This document shows positions 1 to 6,501 of a stretch of DNA of 7,941 nucleotides, piece by piece. Position 1 is the first letter of the stretch; every line of letters starts with the position of its first letter. This stretch comes from Limnohabitans sp. (GTDB taxonomy: Bacteria > Pseudomonadota > Gammaproteobacteria > Burkholderiales > Burkholderiaceae_C), in contig JAKFXJ010000119.1 in NCBI GenBank assembly GCA_021731425.1, positions 1-7,941 on the forward strand, read 5' to 3'. Below the pieces are notes generated by a model. That model was not told the origin of the DNA and made no database searches. It saw nothing but the letters and a program-made list of their open reading frames with translations. The translations under genes were made by a program, and so were the position numbers.

Positions 1-946
1 GGTGCTGCGCATGATTGGCGACCCGGTGGCGCGTTACCGCGAAGACCCGGTGCGCATCATCCGTGCCGTGCGATTTGCCGCCAAGCTCAGCCCACTGGGC
101 TTCAAGCTCGAAGCCAAAACCGCCAAGCCCCTGACGCAGTCGGCCATCTTGTTGGCCGATGTGCCGCAAAGCCGTTTGTTTGACGAGATGCTCAAGCTGC
201 TGCAGACCGGTCATGCACTGGCCTCGATTGCCCAGTTGAAAAATTTGGGCTTGGCCACTGGCATTTACCCCTTGCTCGATGTGGTGGTGGAGCGGGCCGA
301 CAGCGCTTTTGTACAAGTCGCCCTGGCCGACACCGACCGCCGCGTGGGCGAGGGCAAGCCTGTGGCCCCCAGCTTTTTGCTGGCCTGTGTGTTGTGGGCC
401 GATGTGCGCGAAGGCTGGGCCAAACGCCTGGCCCGCAAAGAGCACCCGCACCCGGCTTTGCAGGACGCGATCGACGAGGTGTTTGACGCCCGCATTGGCG
501 ATGTGTCTGGGCGCGGCAAACTGGCCGCTGACATGCGCGAGATCTGGATCATGCAGCCGCGCTTTGAAAAGCGTGTGGGCAGCACACCGTTTGGCCTGGT
601 CGAGCAGCCACGCTTTCGTGCAGGCTTCGACTTTTTGCGCCTGCGTGCCGACATCGCCGAAGTCGACGAACGCTTGGCCGACTGGTGGCAGGAGTTCAGC
701 ATGGCCAGCGATGCTGAGCGCGAAGACCTGGTGCAAGCGGCCAAGGCCGAGCAGCAGGCCACGCAAGCGGCCAAACCACGCGTGCGCCGAGCCCCTCGGC
801 CCGAAGGTGCACCCGCGCCAGCCGAGAGCCGCCCCGCAGCAGAGGCTGATACCAGCGAGGAGGGTGCGGCCAAAAAACGCCACCGTCGCCGCCGCAAGCC
901 CGGCGCTGCTGGTGATCAGGCGGGCGACGGCGGCAGTGCCGCTTGA
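1..946 (+). CDS. pcnB: Poly(A) polymerase I, C-terminal part (5' end outside window)
   Basis: PcnB adds poly(A) to RNA 3' ends and so marks RNAs for decay; the family is related to CCA-adding enzymes. About 314 residues are visible and the frame is open to the left edge, so the nucleotidyltransferase head with its catalytic aspartates lies outside the window. The visible part opens with the hallmark RYREDPVRIIRAVRFAAKL, followed by the RNA-binding helical region (ADVPQSRLFDEMLKLLQTGHAL, split here by family similarity) over roughly residues 15-100. After about residue 235 the protein becomes Ala/Pro/Arg-rich and contains the very basic run KKRHRRRRKPG, as in the Arg-rich tails of this family. 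It ends with TGA at 944-946. folK follows about 30 bases later on the same strand, a common betaproteobacterial arrangement. The family is certain; the first in-frame GTG at position 2 is not the true start. Confidence 0.95.
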   Translation, partial: VLRMIGDPVARYREDPVRIIRAVRFAAKLSPLGFKLEAKTAKPLTQSAILLADVPQSRLFDEMLKLLQTGHALASIAQLKNLGLATGIYPLLDVVVERADSAFVQVALADTDRRVGEGKPVAPSFLLACVLWADVREGWAKRLARKEHPHPALQDAIDEVFDARIGDVSGRGKLAADMREIWIMQPRFEKRVGSTPFGLVEQPRFRAGFDFLRLRADIAEVDERLADWWQEFSMASDAEREDLVQAAKAEQQATQAAKPRVRRAPRPEGAPAPAESRPAAEADTSEEGAAKKRHRRRRKPGAAGDQAGDGGSAA

Positions 947-975
947 ACCTGTGATCTGAACAACGAGGGTTGATC

Positions 976-1455
976 TTGCGAGACCCAGTCACCGCCTATG
1001 TGGCCTTGGGGGCCAATTTGGGCGATGCCCGTGCAGCTGTGCTGCAGGCCTTTGAAGCTTTGGCCAGTTGGCCCGAAATTCAAGTCACAGGCCGCTCCGC
1101 GCTCTACCGAACAGCGCCCCACGAAGCCCAGGGGCCTGACTTCGTCAACGCGGTAGCCCGCATCGAAACGCGTTTGTCCGCCCCCGATGTGCTGGACGTT
1201 TTGCAAGCCATCGAACGCCGTGCAGGCCGTTTGCGCCCTTACCTGAATGCACCGCGCAGCCTGGACTTGGACCTGCTGTTTTATGGCGATGCCTGCATGC
1301 ACAGCCCCCGGCTGACGCTGCCCCACCCGCGCTGGCGCGAGCGGGCTTTTGTGCTGCACCCCTTGGCCGAGGTTTGGCCGCAGCGTGTGGGCCCTGAAGA
1401 CCTTGCCCGCGTGGCGGATCAGGCCATCGAGCGCTTGCCCCAGGAGTTGCCATGA
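976..1455 (+). CDS. folK: 2-amino-4-hydroxy-6-hydroxymethyldihydropteridine pyrophosphokinase (HPPK)
   Basis: FolK transfers pyrophosphate from ATP to 6-hydroxymethyl-7,8-dihydropterin, the step before dihydropteroate synthase in folate synthesis; it is cytosolic. The 159-residue product has the family's usual length. Visible motifs are YVALGANLGD at residues 8-17, the ALYRTAPHEAQGPDFVNAV pterin-binding region, NAPRSLDLDLL with D97 and D99 (the expected Mg-ATP aspartates), and HPRWRERAFVLHPL. The start is a choice between two in-frame TTG codons, 970 and 976. GAGGG at 965-969 directly abuts TTG970 but sits six bases from TTG976, so 976 is preferred; a start at 970 would add two residues. No ATG lies near. 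The stop overlaps the next gene's start in an ATGA at 1452-1455, implying translational coupling. Confidence 0.93.
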   Translation: MRDPVTAYVALGANLGDARAAVLQAFEALASWPEIQVTGRSALYRTAPHEAQGPDFVNAVARIETRLSAPDVLDVLQAIERRAGRLRPYLNAPRSLDLDLLFYGDACMHSPRLTLPHPRWRERAFVLHPLAEVWPQRVGPEDLARVADQAIERLPQELP

Positions 1456-1814
1456 CTTTTCTCAACAGCTTGCCGGTGTCCCTTCAGACCCTCTTGCTCT
1501 TGCTGGCCAGCAACGTCTTCATGACCTTTGCCTGGTATGGGCACCTGCGCAACATGGCCACAGCCCCCTGGTATGCCGCGGCCTTGGTGAGTTGGGGCAT
1601 TGCCTTGTTTGAATACCTGTTGCAGGTGCCTGCTAACCGCATTGGTTACACACAGTTCAGTGTGGCGCAGCTCAAGATCATGCAGGAGGTCATTACCTTG
1701 ACGGTGTTTGTACCCTTTGCCATTTTTTACCTCAAGGAGCCGTTCAAGCTGGACTACCTGTGGGCTGCCTTGTGCATGGTTGGAGCGGTTTACTTTATTT
1801 TTAGAAGCCCTTGA
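1452..1814 (+). CDS. DUF486 / DMT-family small membrane protein
   Basis: This 120-residue hydrophobic protein has four predicted membrane helices, near residues 9-29, 38-58, 75-95 and 100-117. The pattern, including NVFMTFAWYGHL near the start, FEYLLQVPANRIGYTQFSVAQLK in the middle loop and a C-terminal YFIFR, matches the DUF486 family, distant relatives of the drug/metabolite transporter (EamA/SMR-like) superfamily. Four-helix proteins of this kind probably act as dimers in the inner membrane, but no substrate is established and I do not assign one. The start ATG1452 has AGGAG at 1442-1446 inside the end of folK and overlaps the folK stop, so it is probably co-transcribed and coupled. There is no obvious link to folate synthesis. 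Family assignment is firm; function is unknown. Confidence 0.88.
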   Translation: MTFLNSLPVSLQTLLLLLASNVFMTFAWYGHLRNMATAPWYAAALVSWGIALFEYLLQVPANRIGYTQFSVAQLKIMQEVITLTVFVPFAIFYLKEPFKLDYLWAALCMVGAVYFIFRSP

Positions 1815-1858
1815 TTTGTCTCTGCACAATTCCTGAATTTCGTACGGTTAAACTCGTC

Positions 1859-1878
1859 GTTGTCACGCCGTTGTCACA
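1859..1878 (+). promoter_or_regulatory. Candidate Pho box (PhoB operator) upstream of the DUF47-pit pair
   Basis: GTTGTCAC occurs twice, at 1859-1866 and 1870-1877. The TTGTCAC cores are 11 bases apart, that is two 7-base repeats with a 4-base spacer. That is the geometry of a PhoB site, whose enteric half-site is CTGTCAT. The spacer GCCG is less A/T-rich than usual. The site lies about 33 bases before the DUF47 start, in front of phosphate-transport genes. A weak -10-like TTATCA lies at 1894-1899. Whether the site activates or represses cannot be told from sequence. Confidence 0.5.
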
Positions 1879-1910
1879 TTTGACCTTGTACCGTTATCAG
1901 GAGTTTTTCC

Positions 1911-2558
1911 ATGCTGTTTGGCAAATTGCTGCCCAAAGAAGGCAACTTCTTCGAACTTTTCAACCAACACGCAGACCGCATTGTCGACGCGGCACGGGCC
2001 TTCTCCAACTTGGTGGCCAATTACAACGATGTGCACCTGCGTGAAAAATACAACCGCGATGTGGACAACGCCGAGCACGCGGCTGACCGTGTGACCCAGG
2101 AAGTGAACCGCCTGATCCACACCACCTTCATCACCCCGATAGACCGTGAGCAAATCCACGCCCTCATCAACCTGATGGACGACGTGGCCGATCTGATCCA
2201 AGACTCGGCCGAAACCATGGCGCTGTATGACGTGCGGCACATGACGGAAGAAATAACCCGTCTGACCGATTTGTCGGTCAAGTGTTGTGAGCGCGTGCAG
2301 GACGCAGTCAAATTACTGGCCAAAATTGGCGAACCCTCTGTAGCTGAAGCCGCCTTGAAGACTTGCGAAGAGATTGACCGCCTGGAGTCCGATGCGGACC
2401 GCGTGATGCGCAGCGCCATGAGCAAGTTGTTCCGTGATGAGCCCGATGTGCGCGAGCTCATCAAGCTCAAGGCCATTTACGAATTGCTGGAGACCATCAC
2501 TGACAAATGTGAAGACGTGGCCAACCAGATCGAGGGCATCGTCCTCGAAAACTCCTGA
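1911..2558 (+). CDS. DUF47 (PhoU-like) protein, Pit-associated
   Basis: This 215-residue, all-helical, acidic cytosolic protein matches the DUF47/TIGR00153 family, which is distantly related to PhoU and is usually encoded next to Pit phosphate transporters, where it is thought to modulate them. It starts MLFGKLLPKEGNFFELFNQHA, typical of the family. It carries repeated Asp/Glu-rich helices such as IHALINLMDDVADLIQDSAE and EEIDRLESDADRVM, with a second similar half ending in LLETITDKCEDVANQIEGIVLENS. The two acidic helical halves resemble the metal-binding repeats of PhoU, though I cannot confirm metal binding. ATG1911 is preceded by AGGAG at 1899-1903 with a seven-base gap. pit follows 21 bases downstream, so the two almost certainly form an operon, with the candidate Pho box just upstream. 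It should not be called phoU proper, which belongs to the pst system. Confidence 0.92.
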   Translation: MLFGKLLPKEGNFFELFNQHADRIVDAARAFSNLVANYNDVHLREKYNRDVDNAEHAADRVTQEVNRLIHTTFITPIDREQIHALINLMDDVADLIQDSAETMALYDVRHMTEEITRLTDLSVKCCERVQDAVKLLAKIGEPSVAEAALKTCEEIDRLESDADRVMRSAMSKLFRDEPDVRELIKLKAIYELLETITDKCEDVANQIEGIVLENS

Positions 2559-2579
2559 TCCGAAGCGGGGATCCTGAAC

Positions 2580-3593
2580 ATGGAAACCGTACAAGCCGCC
2601 TTGTGGGTGGTGATCTTGCTGGTCGCCCTGGCGCTCATTTTTGACTTCATGAACGGCTTCCACGATGCCGCCAACTCGATCGCGACCGTGGTGTCCACGG
2701 GTGTGCTCAAGCCGGGGCAGGCCGTGGTTTTTGCCGCCTTCTTCAACTTCATCGCCATTTTTGTCTTTCATCTGAGTGTGGCCGCCACGGTGGGTAAAGG
2801 CATCGTGCAGCCCGGCGTGGTGGATACCCATGTGGTGTTTGGTGCCCTGGTGGGGGCCATCACCTGGAACGTCATCACCTGGTACTACGGCATCCCCAGC
2901 AGTTCCTCGCATGCCTTGATCGGCGGCATTGTGGGTGCCGTGATCGCCAAGGCCGGGGCAGGGGCCCTGATCTCGACGGGCATCATGAAAACGGTGGCCT
3001 TTATTTTTGTATCACCCTTGCTCGGCTTTTTGCTGGGTTCCTTGATGATGGTGGCCGTGGCACATGTTTTCAGACGGTCTAGACCCTCGAAAGTGGACAA
3101 ATGGTTCCGCCGTTTGCAGTTGGTCTCGGCGGGAGCCTATAGCTTGGGGCATGGCGGCAACGATGCGCAAAAAACAATCGGCATCATCTGGTTGCTCTTG
3201 ATCGCCACAGGCTATGCCACCACGGCCGATGCCTCGCCGCCGGGCTGGGTCATTGTCAGCTGTTACCTGGCCATTGGTTTGGGCACCATGTTTGGCGGCT
3301 GGCGCATAGTCAAGACCATGGGCCAGAAAATCACCAAGCTCAAACCGGTGGGCGGATTTTGTGCCGAAACGGGTGGTGCCATGACCTTGTTCCTGGCCAC
3401 CACACTGGGTATTCCTGTGTCGACCACCCACACCATCACCGGGGCCATTGTGGGCGTGGGCTCCACCCAGCGGGCCAGCGCCGTGCGCTGGGGTGTGGCA
3501 GGCAACATTGTGTGGGCCTGGGTTCTGACCATTCCGGCCAGCGCCTTTGTGGCGGCTATCGCCTACTGGCTCAGTTTCCGAATCTTCGACTGA
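2580..3593 (+). CDS. pit: Inorganic phosphate transporter, PiT family
   Basis: This inner-membrane protein takes up inorganic phosphate, as a metal-phosphate complex with proton coupling in characterised relatives. The 337-residue sequence has around ten hydrophobic segments and both halves of the PiT internal duplication. The first half carries FMNGFHDAANSIATV (N25-V37) and SSSSHALIGG (from S107). The second carries GHGGNDAQKTIGI (D195) and PVSTTHTITGAIVG (S281-H284). The paired Asn-Asp and Ser-His motifs are the family signatures. It is shorter than E. coli PitA (about 500 residues) and of the short type found beside DUF47 proteins. ATG2580 has GGGGA at 2567-2571. It follows the DUF47 gene by 21 bases and is followed by a terminator at 3640-3675. 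Assignment to PiT is secure; phosphate specificity rests on family and neighbour (some relatives carry sulfate). Confidence 0.95.
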   Translation: METVQAALWVVILLVALALIFDFMNGFHDAANSIATVVSTGVLKPGQAVVFAAFFNFIAIFVFHLSVAATVGKGIVQPGVVDTHVVFGALVGAITWNVITWYYGIPSSSSHALIGGIVGAVIAKAGAGALISTGIMKTVAFIFVSPLLGFLLGSLMMVAVAHVFRRSRPSKVDKWFRRLQLVSAGAYSLGHGGNDAQKTIGIIWLLLIATGYATTADASPPGWVIVSCYLAIGLGTMFGGWRIVKTMGQKITKLKPVGGFCAETGGAMTLFLATTLGIPVSTTHTITGAIVGVGSTQRASAVRWGVAGNIVWAWVLTIPASAFVAAIAYWLSFRIFD

Positions 3594-3639
3594 TGACGTC
3601 ATCCGCCGGTTGAATCCGAAGACATTGCGTGACCCTGTG

Positions 3640-3675
3640 AATGCCGTCCGACCGCCAACGTTGGACGGCATTTTT
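3640..3675 (+). terminator. Rho-independent terminator after pit
   Basis: AATGCCGTCC at 3640-3649 pairs perfectly with GGACGGCATT at 3663-3672, and a run of T lies at 3671-3675. The loop contains the palindrome CCAACGTTGG (3655-3664), which offers an alternative fold. The T-run works for the + strand only; on the - strand the hairpin is not followed by U-rich sequence. The last T is also the final base of the stop codon of the convergent TM2 gene. Bases 3594-3639 hold nothing else I recognise. Confidence 0.82.
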
Positions 3676-4121
3676 CATTGGCTGATCAAGCGAGCAGCTT
3701 CAATCTGGTACTCGAAATAACGCTGGAAGCTGAAGACCAGACTCGACATCATCACCGTGGTACCGAACAACAAGGCGATGACTGTGCCGATGATGGTGCC
3801 CCATTGCGTGCGGCCTGCCGGGCTCAAGGCGTCTGCTGTGGGGTTGAAGCGGGCGTTCCATTTTTCGATGGGCGTCAGGCCAAAAATGATGGCATTCAGG
3901 GCGCATCCAGCGATGGTGAAGCCGAGCAAAGGAATCAGCATCCAACTGAGCGTGTCGTCTTGGCCGAATTGCTGCACACGCTCCAAGCCATAAAAACCGA
4001 GCGCTGTAGGGATGGGCAGCAGCCAGCCCACCATGTCAGTGAACCCGTACAAATAGAAACGGTGCAGCCCCAATGGGCCTGTCCAGAAAGCCAGCCAGGT
4101 CGCAAGTGTTTTGTTTTTCAT
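3675..4121 (-). CDS. TM2-domain membrane protein
   Basis: This 148-residue inner-membrane protein starts with MKNKTLATWLAFWTGPLGLH and continues RFYL. The Gly-x-x-Gly-x-His-Arg-Phe-Tyr turn between two hydrophobic segments (H20-Y23) is the TM2 (NINE protein) signature. Hydrophobic segments lie at about 6-25, 30-48, 60-82 and 108-130, so the protein is longer than a bare TM2 domain, with an added C-terminal pair of helices. TM2 proteins have no agreed biochemical role in bacteria and I assign none. ATG at 4121-4119 lies seven bases after the stop of the GNAT gene. Only a weak CGGA precedes it, which suggests translation coupled to the upstream gene. It converges on pit, and its TGA touches the pit terminator. 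Confidence 0.85.
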   Translation of the reverse strand: MKNKTLATWLAFWTGPLGLHRFYLYGFTDMVGWLLPIPTALGFYGLERVQQFGQDDTLSWMLIPLLGFTIAGCALNAIIFGLTPIEKWNARFNPTADALSPAGRTQWGTIIGTVIALLFGTTVMMSSLVFSFQRYFEYQIEAARLISQ

Positions 4122-4128
4122 GATCCGA

Positions 4129-4650
4129 TTATTGCGGAGCCGTGCTGTCGCCTGCGCCCAAAGGCTTTTCCATCATCACGACATCGAGCCAGCGGTCGAA
4201 TTTCCAGCCGCAGGACTTGAGCACGCCGACGTGGCTGAAACCCACGGCGGTGTGAACACCAATCGAGCCTGCATTGGCCGAGTCACCGATGACGGCCAGA
4301 AATTTGCGCACGCCCGCGCGTTCGGCCTGGGTGCACAACTCGGCCAGCAGGGCGCGGCCCATGCCCTTGCGGTGGACGACTGGTGCCATATAAATGGAGT
4401 CTTCTGCTGAAAAGCGATAGGCGGGCCGGGGCTTGAACCAGTTGCAATAGGCAAAACCGATCACGCGGCCGTCATCTTCGACCACGAGGTAAGGCAGACC
4501 TTTGGACAGCACATCGGCGCGGCGGCTGGCCATGTCGGCCTCAGAGGGCGGGTCGATCTCAAAAGTGCCTGTGCCGGTCAGGACATGGTGGCGGTAAATG
4601 GCGGTGATGGCGGTGACATCTTCGTCGCGGCTGGGGCGGATCAGAGGCAA
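4129..4650 (-). CDS. GNAT-family N-acetyltransferase (PAT/MnaT-like)
   Basis: This 173-residue cytosolic acetyl-CoA-dependent acyltransferase opens with PLIRPSRDEDVTAITAIY. It has the substrate-side TGTGTFEIDPPSEADMASR (residues 25-43), the acetyl-CoA loop HRKGMGRALLAEL (R94-A100), then N126, S129, H133 and VGFSHVG (136-142), and ends KFDRWLDVVMM. This order resembles the phosphinothricin/methionine-sulfone N-acetyltransferase branch (Pat, Bar, MnaT/YncA), which acetylates amino-acid-like amines; the substrate here is inferred only. I place the start at TTG 4650-4648, preceded by GGGAG (4662-4658 on this strand) with a seven-base gap. The frame stays open to TTG4770, but that extension would be antisense to the rpsP promoter and leader and shows no family similarity. 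The TM2 gene follows seven bases after the TAA. Confidence 0.87.
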   Translation of the reverse strand: MPLIRPSRDEDVTAITAIYRHHVLTGTGTFEIDPPSEADMASRRADVLSKGLPYLVVEDDGRVIGFAYCNWFKPRPAYRFSAEDSIYMAPVVHRKGMGRALLAELCTQAERAGVRKFLAVIGDSANAGSIGVHTAVGFSHVGVLKSCGWKFDRWLDVVMMEKPLGAGDSTAPQ

Positions 4651-4666
4651 GGCAAGGCTCCCGTTG

Positions 4667-4679
4667 TATAATGGTGGGC
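4667..4679 (+). promoter_or_regulatory. Putative rpsP operon promoter (-10 and start region)
   Basis: A perfect TATAAT lies at 4667-4672, followed by a G/C-rich discriminator GGTGGG and a predicted start near C4679, about 108 bases before the rpsP ATG. No good TTGACA-like -35 lies 16-18 bases upstream. The same -10, three-base gap and GGGCTTTTC recur before rplS. The -10 lies only 17 bases from the start codon of the divergent GNAT gene. Confidence 0.65.
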
Positions 4680-4787
4680 TTTTCAGTGTGTCACTGGCCG
4701 GGTGGCCAGTTGCGTGTCTCAAACGCTGAAGGATACCGGGCATCTGGGCAATTGTTCCCAAGAAGCCCAACCACCCAAGGATAAATC
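4680..4787 (+). ncRNA. Structured 5' leader of rpsP
   Basis: The roughly 108-base untranslated leader holds a perfect 7-bp hairpin, ACTGGCC (4693-4699) and GGCCAGT (4704-4710) with loop GGGT. A second hairpin pairs TGGG and AA with TT and CCCA over 4745-4760, with one bulged C. AAGCCC at 4763-4768 could pair with GGGCTT at 4676-4681 only if transcription starts upstream of the predicted site. The S16 ribosome-binding site AAGGA is at 4777-4781, six bases before the ATG. A regulatory role is inference. Confidence 0.4.
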
Positions 4788-5039
4788 ATGGTTGTTATTC
4801 GTTTGAACCGCGGCGGCTCTAAAGCACGTCCTTTCTTCAACATCGTCGTTGCTGACAAGCGCGTGCGTCGCGATGGTCGCTTCCTCGAGCGCATCGGTTT
4901 CTACAACCCCACAGCCAAAGGTGGCGAAGAAGGTCTGCGCATCGCTCAAGACCGTCTGACCTACTGGAAGAGCGTGGGCGCCCAAGCTTCTCCCACCGTG
5001 GAACGTTTGATCCGTCAAGCCGGCAAAGCCGCTGCCTGA
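4788..5039 (+). CDS. rpsP: 30S ribosomal protein S16
   Basis: bS16 is a small-subunit protein that binds 16S rRNA early in 30S assembly. The 83-residue product has the family's normal length and its invariant features: [20 protein letters not shown] at the start, [19 protein letters not shown] at residues 23-41, and [19 protein letters not shown] toward the end. The strong AAGGA site and frequent use of CGT, GGT and CGC codons fit a highly expressed gene. It heads the conserved rpsP-rimM-trmD-rplS cluster, with rimM 16 bases downstream. Confidence 0.98.
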   Translation: MVVIRLNRGGSKARPFFNIVVADKRVRRDGRFLERIGFYNPTAKGGEEGLRIAQDRLTYWKSVGAQASPTVERLIRQAGKAAA

Positions 5040-5055
5040 TTGGTCCGAACCGGTC

Positions 5056-5667
5056 ATGCGTCCGCCTTTGGAAACAGCCGCACTGCCGGCTGACGCCATC
5101 GAAATCGGGCGCATCACCGATGCCTGGGGCATCAAAGGCTGGTTCAAGGTCTTGCCCCACAGCGCCTCGCCCGAGGCGCTTTTTTCTGCCAAAAGCTGGT
5201 TTTTGTTGCCGCCCGATCGGCCCATGAAACCCCAGCGCGGCCAAGAGGCTTCAGCCTCTGCACAGCAGGCCTGGCGAGAACCTTTGCTGCTCAACATCCT
5301 CGAAGTCAAAGACCATTCCGACACCGTGGTGGCGCGTGCACAAGGCATTGACGACCGCAACGCGTCTGAATCCTTGCGCGGCGGCCGAATTTTTGTGCCG
5401 CGTTCCAGCTTCCCGGCTGCCGCCGATGGCGAGTATTACTGGGTTGACTTGTTGGGCTTGCAAGTTGTCAACCGAGAAGGTGTGGATCTGGGCCAGGTGC
5501 GTGACCTCATGTCCACTGGACCGCAAACCGTGCTGGTCATTGAAGCCGAAGCCGAAGCTGAAGGCGGTAAACCTGTCGAGCGAATGATCCCGTTTGTGGC
5601 GGCCTTCATCGACGGCGTTGACTTGCCCGCCAAGCGCATCACGGTCGACTGGCAGCCCGACTACTGA
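5056..5667 (+). CDS. rimM: Ribosome maturation factor RimM (16S rRNA processing)
   Basis: RimM binds uS19 and helps mature the 3' domain of 16S rRNA and assemble the 30S head. The 203-residue protein carries the N-terminal RimM domain (IEIGRITDAWGIKGWFKVLP, residues 15-34) and the C-terminal PRC-barrel (GEYYWVDLLGLQVVNREGVDLG, then RMIPFVAAFIDGVDL). It is about 20 residues longer than E. coli RimM. The excess lies mainly in a Pro/Gln/Ala-rich insert at residues 54-75 and an Ala-Glu repeat at 163-169 before the last strands. The insert looks like a surface loop and the key motifs are intact. ATG5056 follows rpsP by 16 bases with only a weak ribosome-binding site, so translation is probably coupled or the gene is expressed at a lower level than rpsP. 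trmD follows after 28 bases. Confidence 0.97.
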   Translation: MRPPLETAALPADAIEIGRITDAWGIKGWFKVLPHSASPEALFSAKSWFLLPPDRPMKPQRGQEASASAQQAWREPLLLNILEVKDHSDTVVARAQGIDDRNASESLRGGRIFVPRSSFPAAADGEYYWVDLLGLQVVNREGVDLGQVRDLMSTGPQTVLVIEAEAEAEGGKPVERMIPFVAAFIDGVDLPAKRITVDWQPDY

Positions 5668-5695
5668 GCCTTCCCGGCCGTGGAGGGCCATCCCC

Positions 5696-6493
5696 ATGCG
5701 CTTTGACATCATCACCATGTTTCCCGAGCTGTTTGCGCCGCTGTTGACCAGTGGCATCACGCGCCGAGCCTACGAAAGCGGTTTGGTCGATGTGCGTTTG
5801 TGGAATCCACGCGACCACGCCGAAGGCAATTACCGCCGGGTGGACGACCGCTCTTTTGGCGGCGGCCCCGGCATGGTCATGCTGGCCGAGCCCTTGTTCA
5901 AATGCCTCACGGCCATTCGGGCTGAGCGCCAGGAAACGGCTCCAGCACCTTTGGTGCTGTTTTCACCCATTGGTCAAACAATGAACCACGGCTCCGTTGA
6001 GCAATGGTCGGCCAGTGCGGGCGCCGTGCTGCTGTGCGGGCGCTACGAAGGTGTGGACCAGCGCTTCATCGACCAGTATGTGGACCAGCAAATCAGTTTG
6101 GGCGACTTTGTGCTGTCGGGCGGCGAAATCGCCGCCATGGCCTTGCTCGACGCGGTGGCCCGTTTGCAACCCGGTGTCTTGAACGACGAAGGTAGCCACC
6201 AGCTCGACAGCTTCAATCCTGCGCTCGATGGTTTGTTGGACAGCCCGCACTACACCCGCCCCGAAGTTTGGCAAGGCCATGCGGTACCGCCCGAATTGAT
6301 GTCGGGCCACCATGCGCACATCGAGCGTTGGCGGCGTGAGCAAAGTCTGCGTTTGACAGCTTTGCACCGCCCTGAGTTGCTCGAGCAAGCCCGCCAGGCC
6401 GGTCGGCTCAACCGCCAGGACGAGGCCTTTTTGAAGCAGGCCAAGGACAGCTTGCCGATACAGCATCATGCCCTGTCTGCGAAAAAGCTATAA
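5696..6493 (+). CDS. trmD: tRNA (guanine(37)-N1)-methyltransferase
   Basis: TrmD uses S-adenosylmethionine to make m1G at position 37, next to the anticodon, which prevents +1 frameshifting. The 265-residue SPOUT enzyme starts MRFDIITMFPELFAPLLTSG. Visible features are the N-terminal RSFGGGPGMVM, the trefoil-knot loops LLCGRYEGVDQRFID (G115-D121) and GDFVLSGGEIAAM (S141-E144), and the catalytic-site DSF with D171, matching the E. coli catalytic aspartate. The C-terminal tRNA-binding part runs PHYTRPEVWQGHAVP to HHAHIERWRREQSL. The frame is open upstream to 5594, but ATG5696 has GGAGG at 5682-5686 and gives the family start; upstream starts would overlap rimM. The TAA at 6491-6493 lies inside the TATAAT of the putative rplS promoter. 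Confidence 0.97.
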   Translation: MRFDIITMFPELFAPLLTSGITRRAYESGLVDVRLWNPRDHAEGNYRRVDDRSFGGGPGMVMLAEPLFKCLTAIRAERQETAPAPLVLFSPIGQTMNHGSVEQWSASAGAVLLCGRYEGVDQRFIDQYVDQQISLGDFVLSGGEIAAMALLDAVARLQPGVLNDEGSHQLDSFNPALDGLLDSPHYTRPEVWQGHAVPPELMSGHHAHIERWRREQSLRLTALHRPELLEQARQAGRLNRQDEAFLKQAKDSLPIQHHALSAKKL

Positions 6494-6501
6494 TCAGGGG
6501 C
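6489..6501 (+). promoter_or_regulatory. Putative internal promoter for rplS overlapping the trmD stop
   Basis: A perfect TATAAT at 6489-6494 contains the trmD stop codon. It is followed by the discriminator CAGGGG, with a predicted start near C6501. No clear -35 is seen. The segment from the -10 onward matches the rpsP promoter: TATAAT, three bases, then GGGCTTTTC. It would let rplS be transcribed apart from rimM and trmD. Confidence 0.6.

Noticed and set aside
2263..2280. Perfect inverted repeat TGACCGA-TTTG-TCGGTCA inside the DUF47 gene
   Set aside because: It looks like an operator or hairpin but lies mid-gene, encodes normal family sequence and has no promoter nearby; likely chance.
3012..3671. 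Long - strand frame opposite pit
   Set aside because: Antisense shadow of a clear transporter gene, His/Gly/Gln-rich as such shadows usually are.
4651..4770. In-frame N-terminal extension of the GNAT gene
   Set aside because: It is antisense to the rpsP promoter and leader and lacks family similarity, while TTG4650 has a well-placed GGGAG.
4719..5360. Long - strand frame opposite rpsP and rimM
   Set aside because: It is a shadow of G/C-rich coding DNA; the + strand holds two certain core genes and the product resembles nothing known to me.
5594..5695. In-frame upstream extension of trmD
   Set aside because: It overlaps rimM in another frame, shows no TrmD similarity, and ATG5696 has a strong ribosome-binding site and the family N-terminus.
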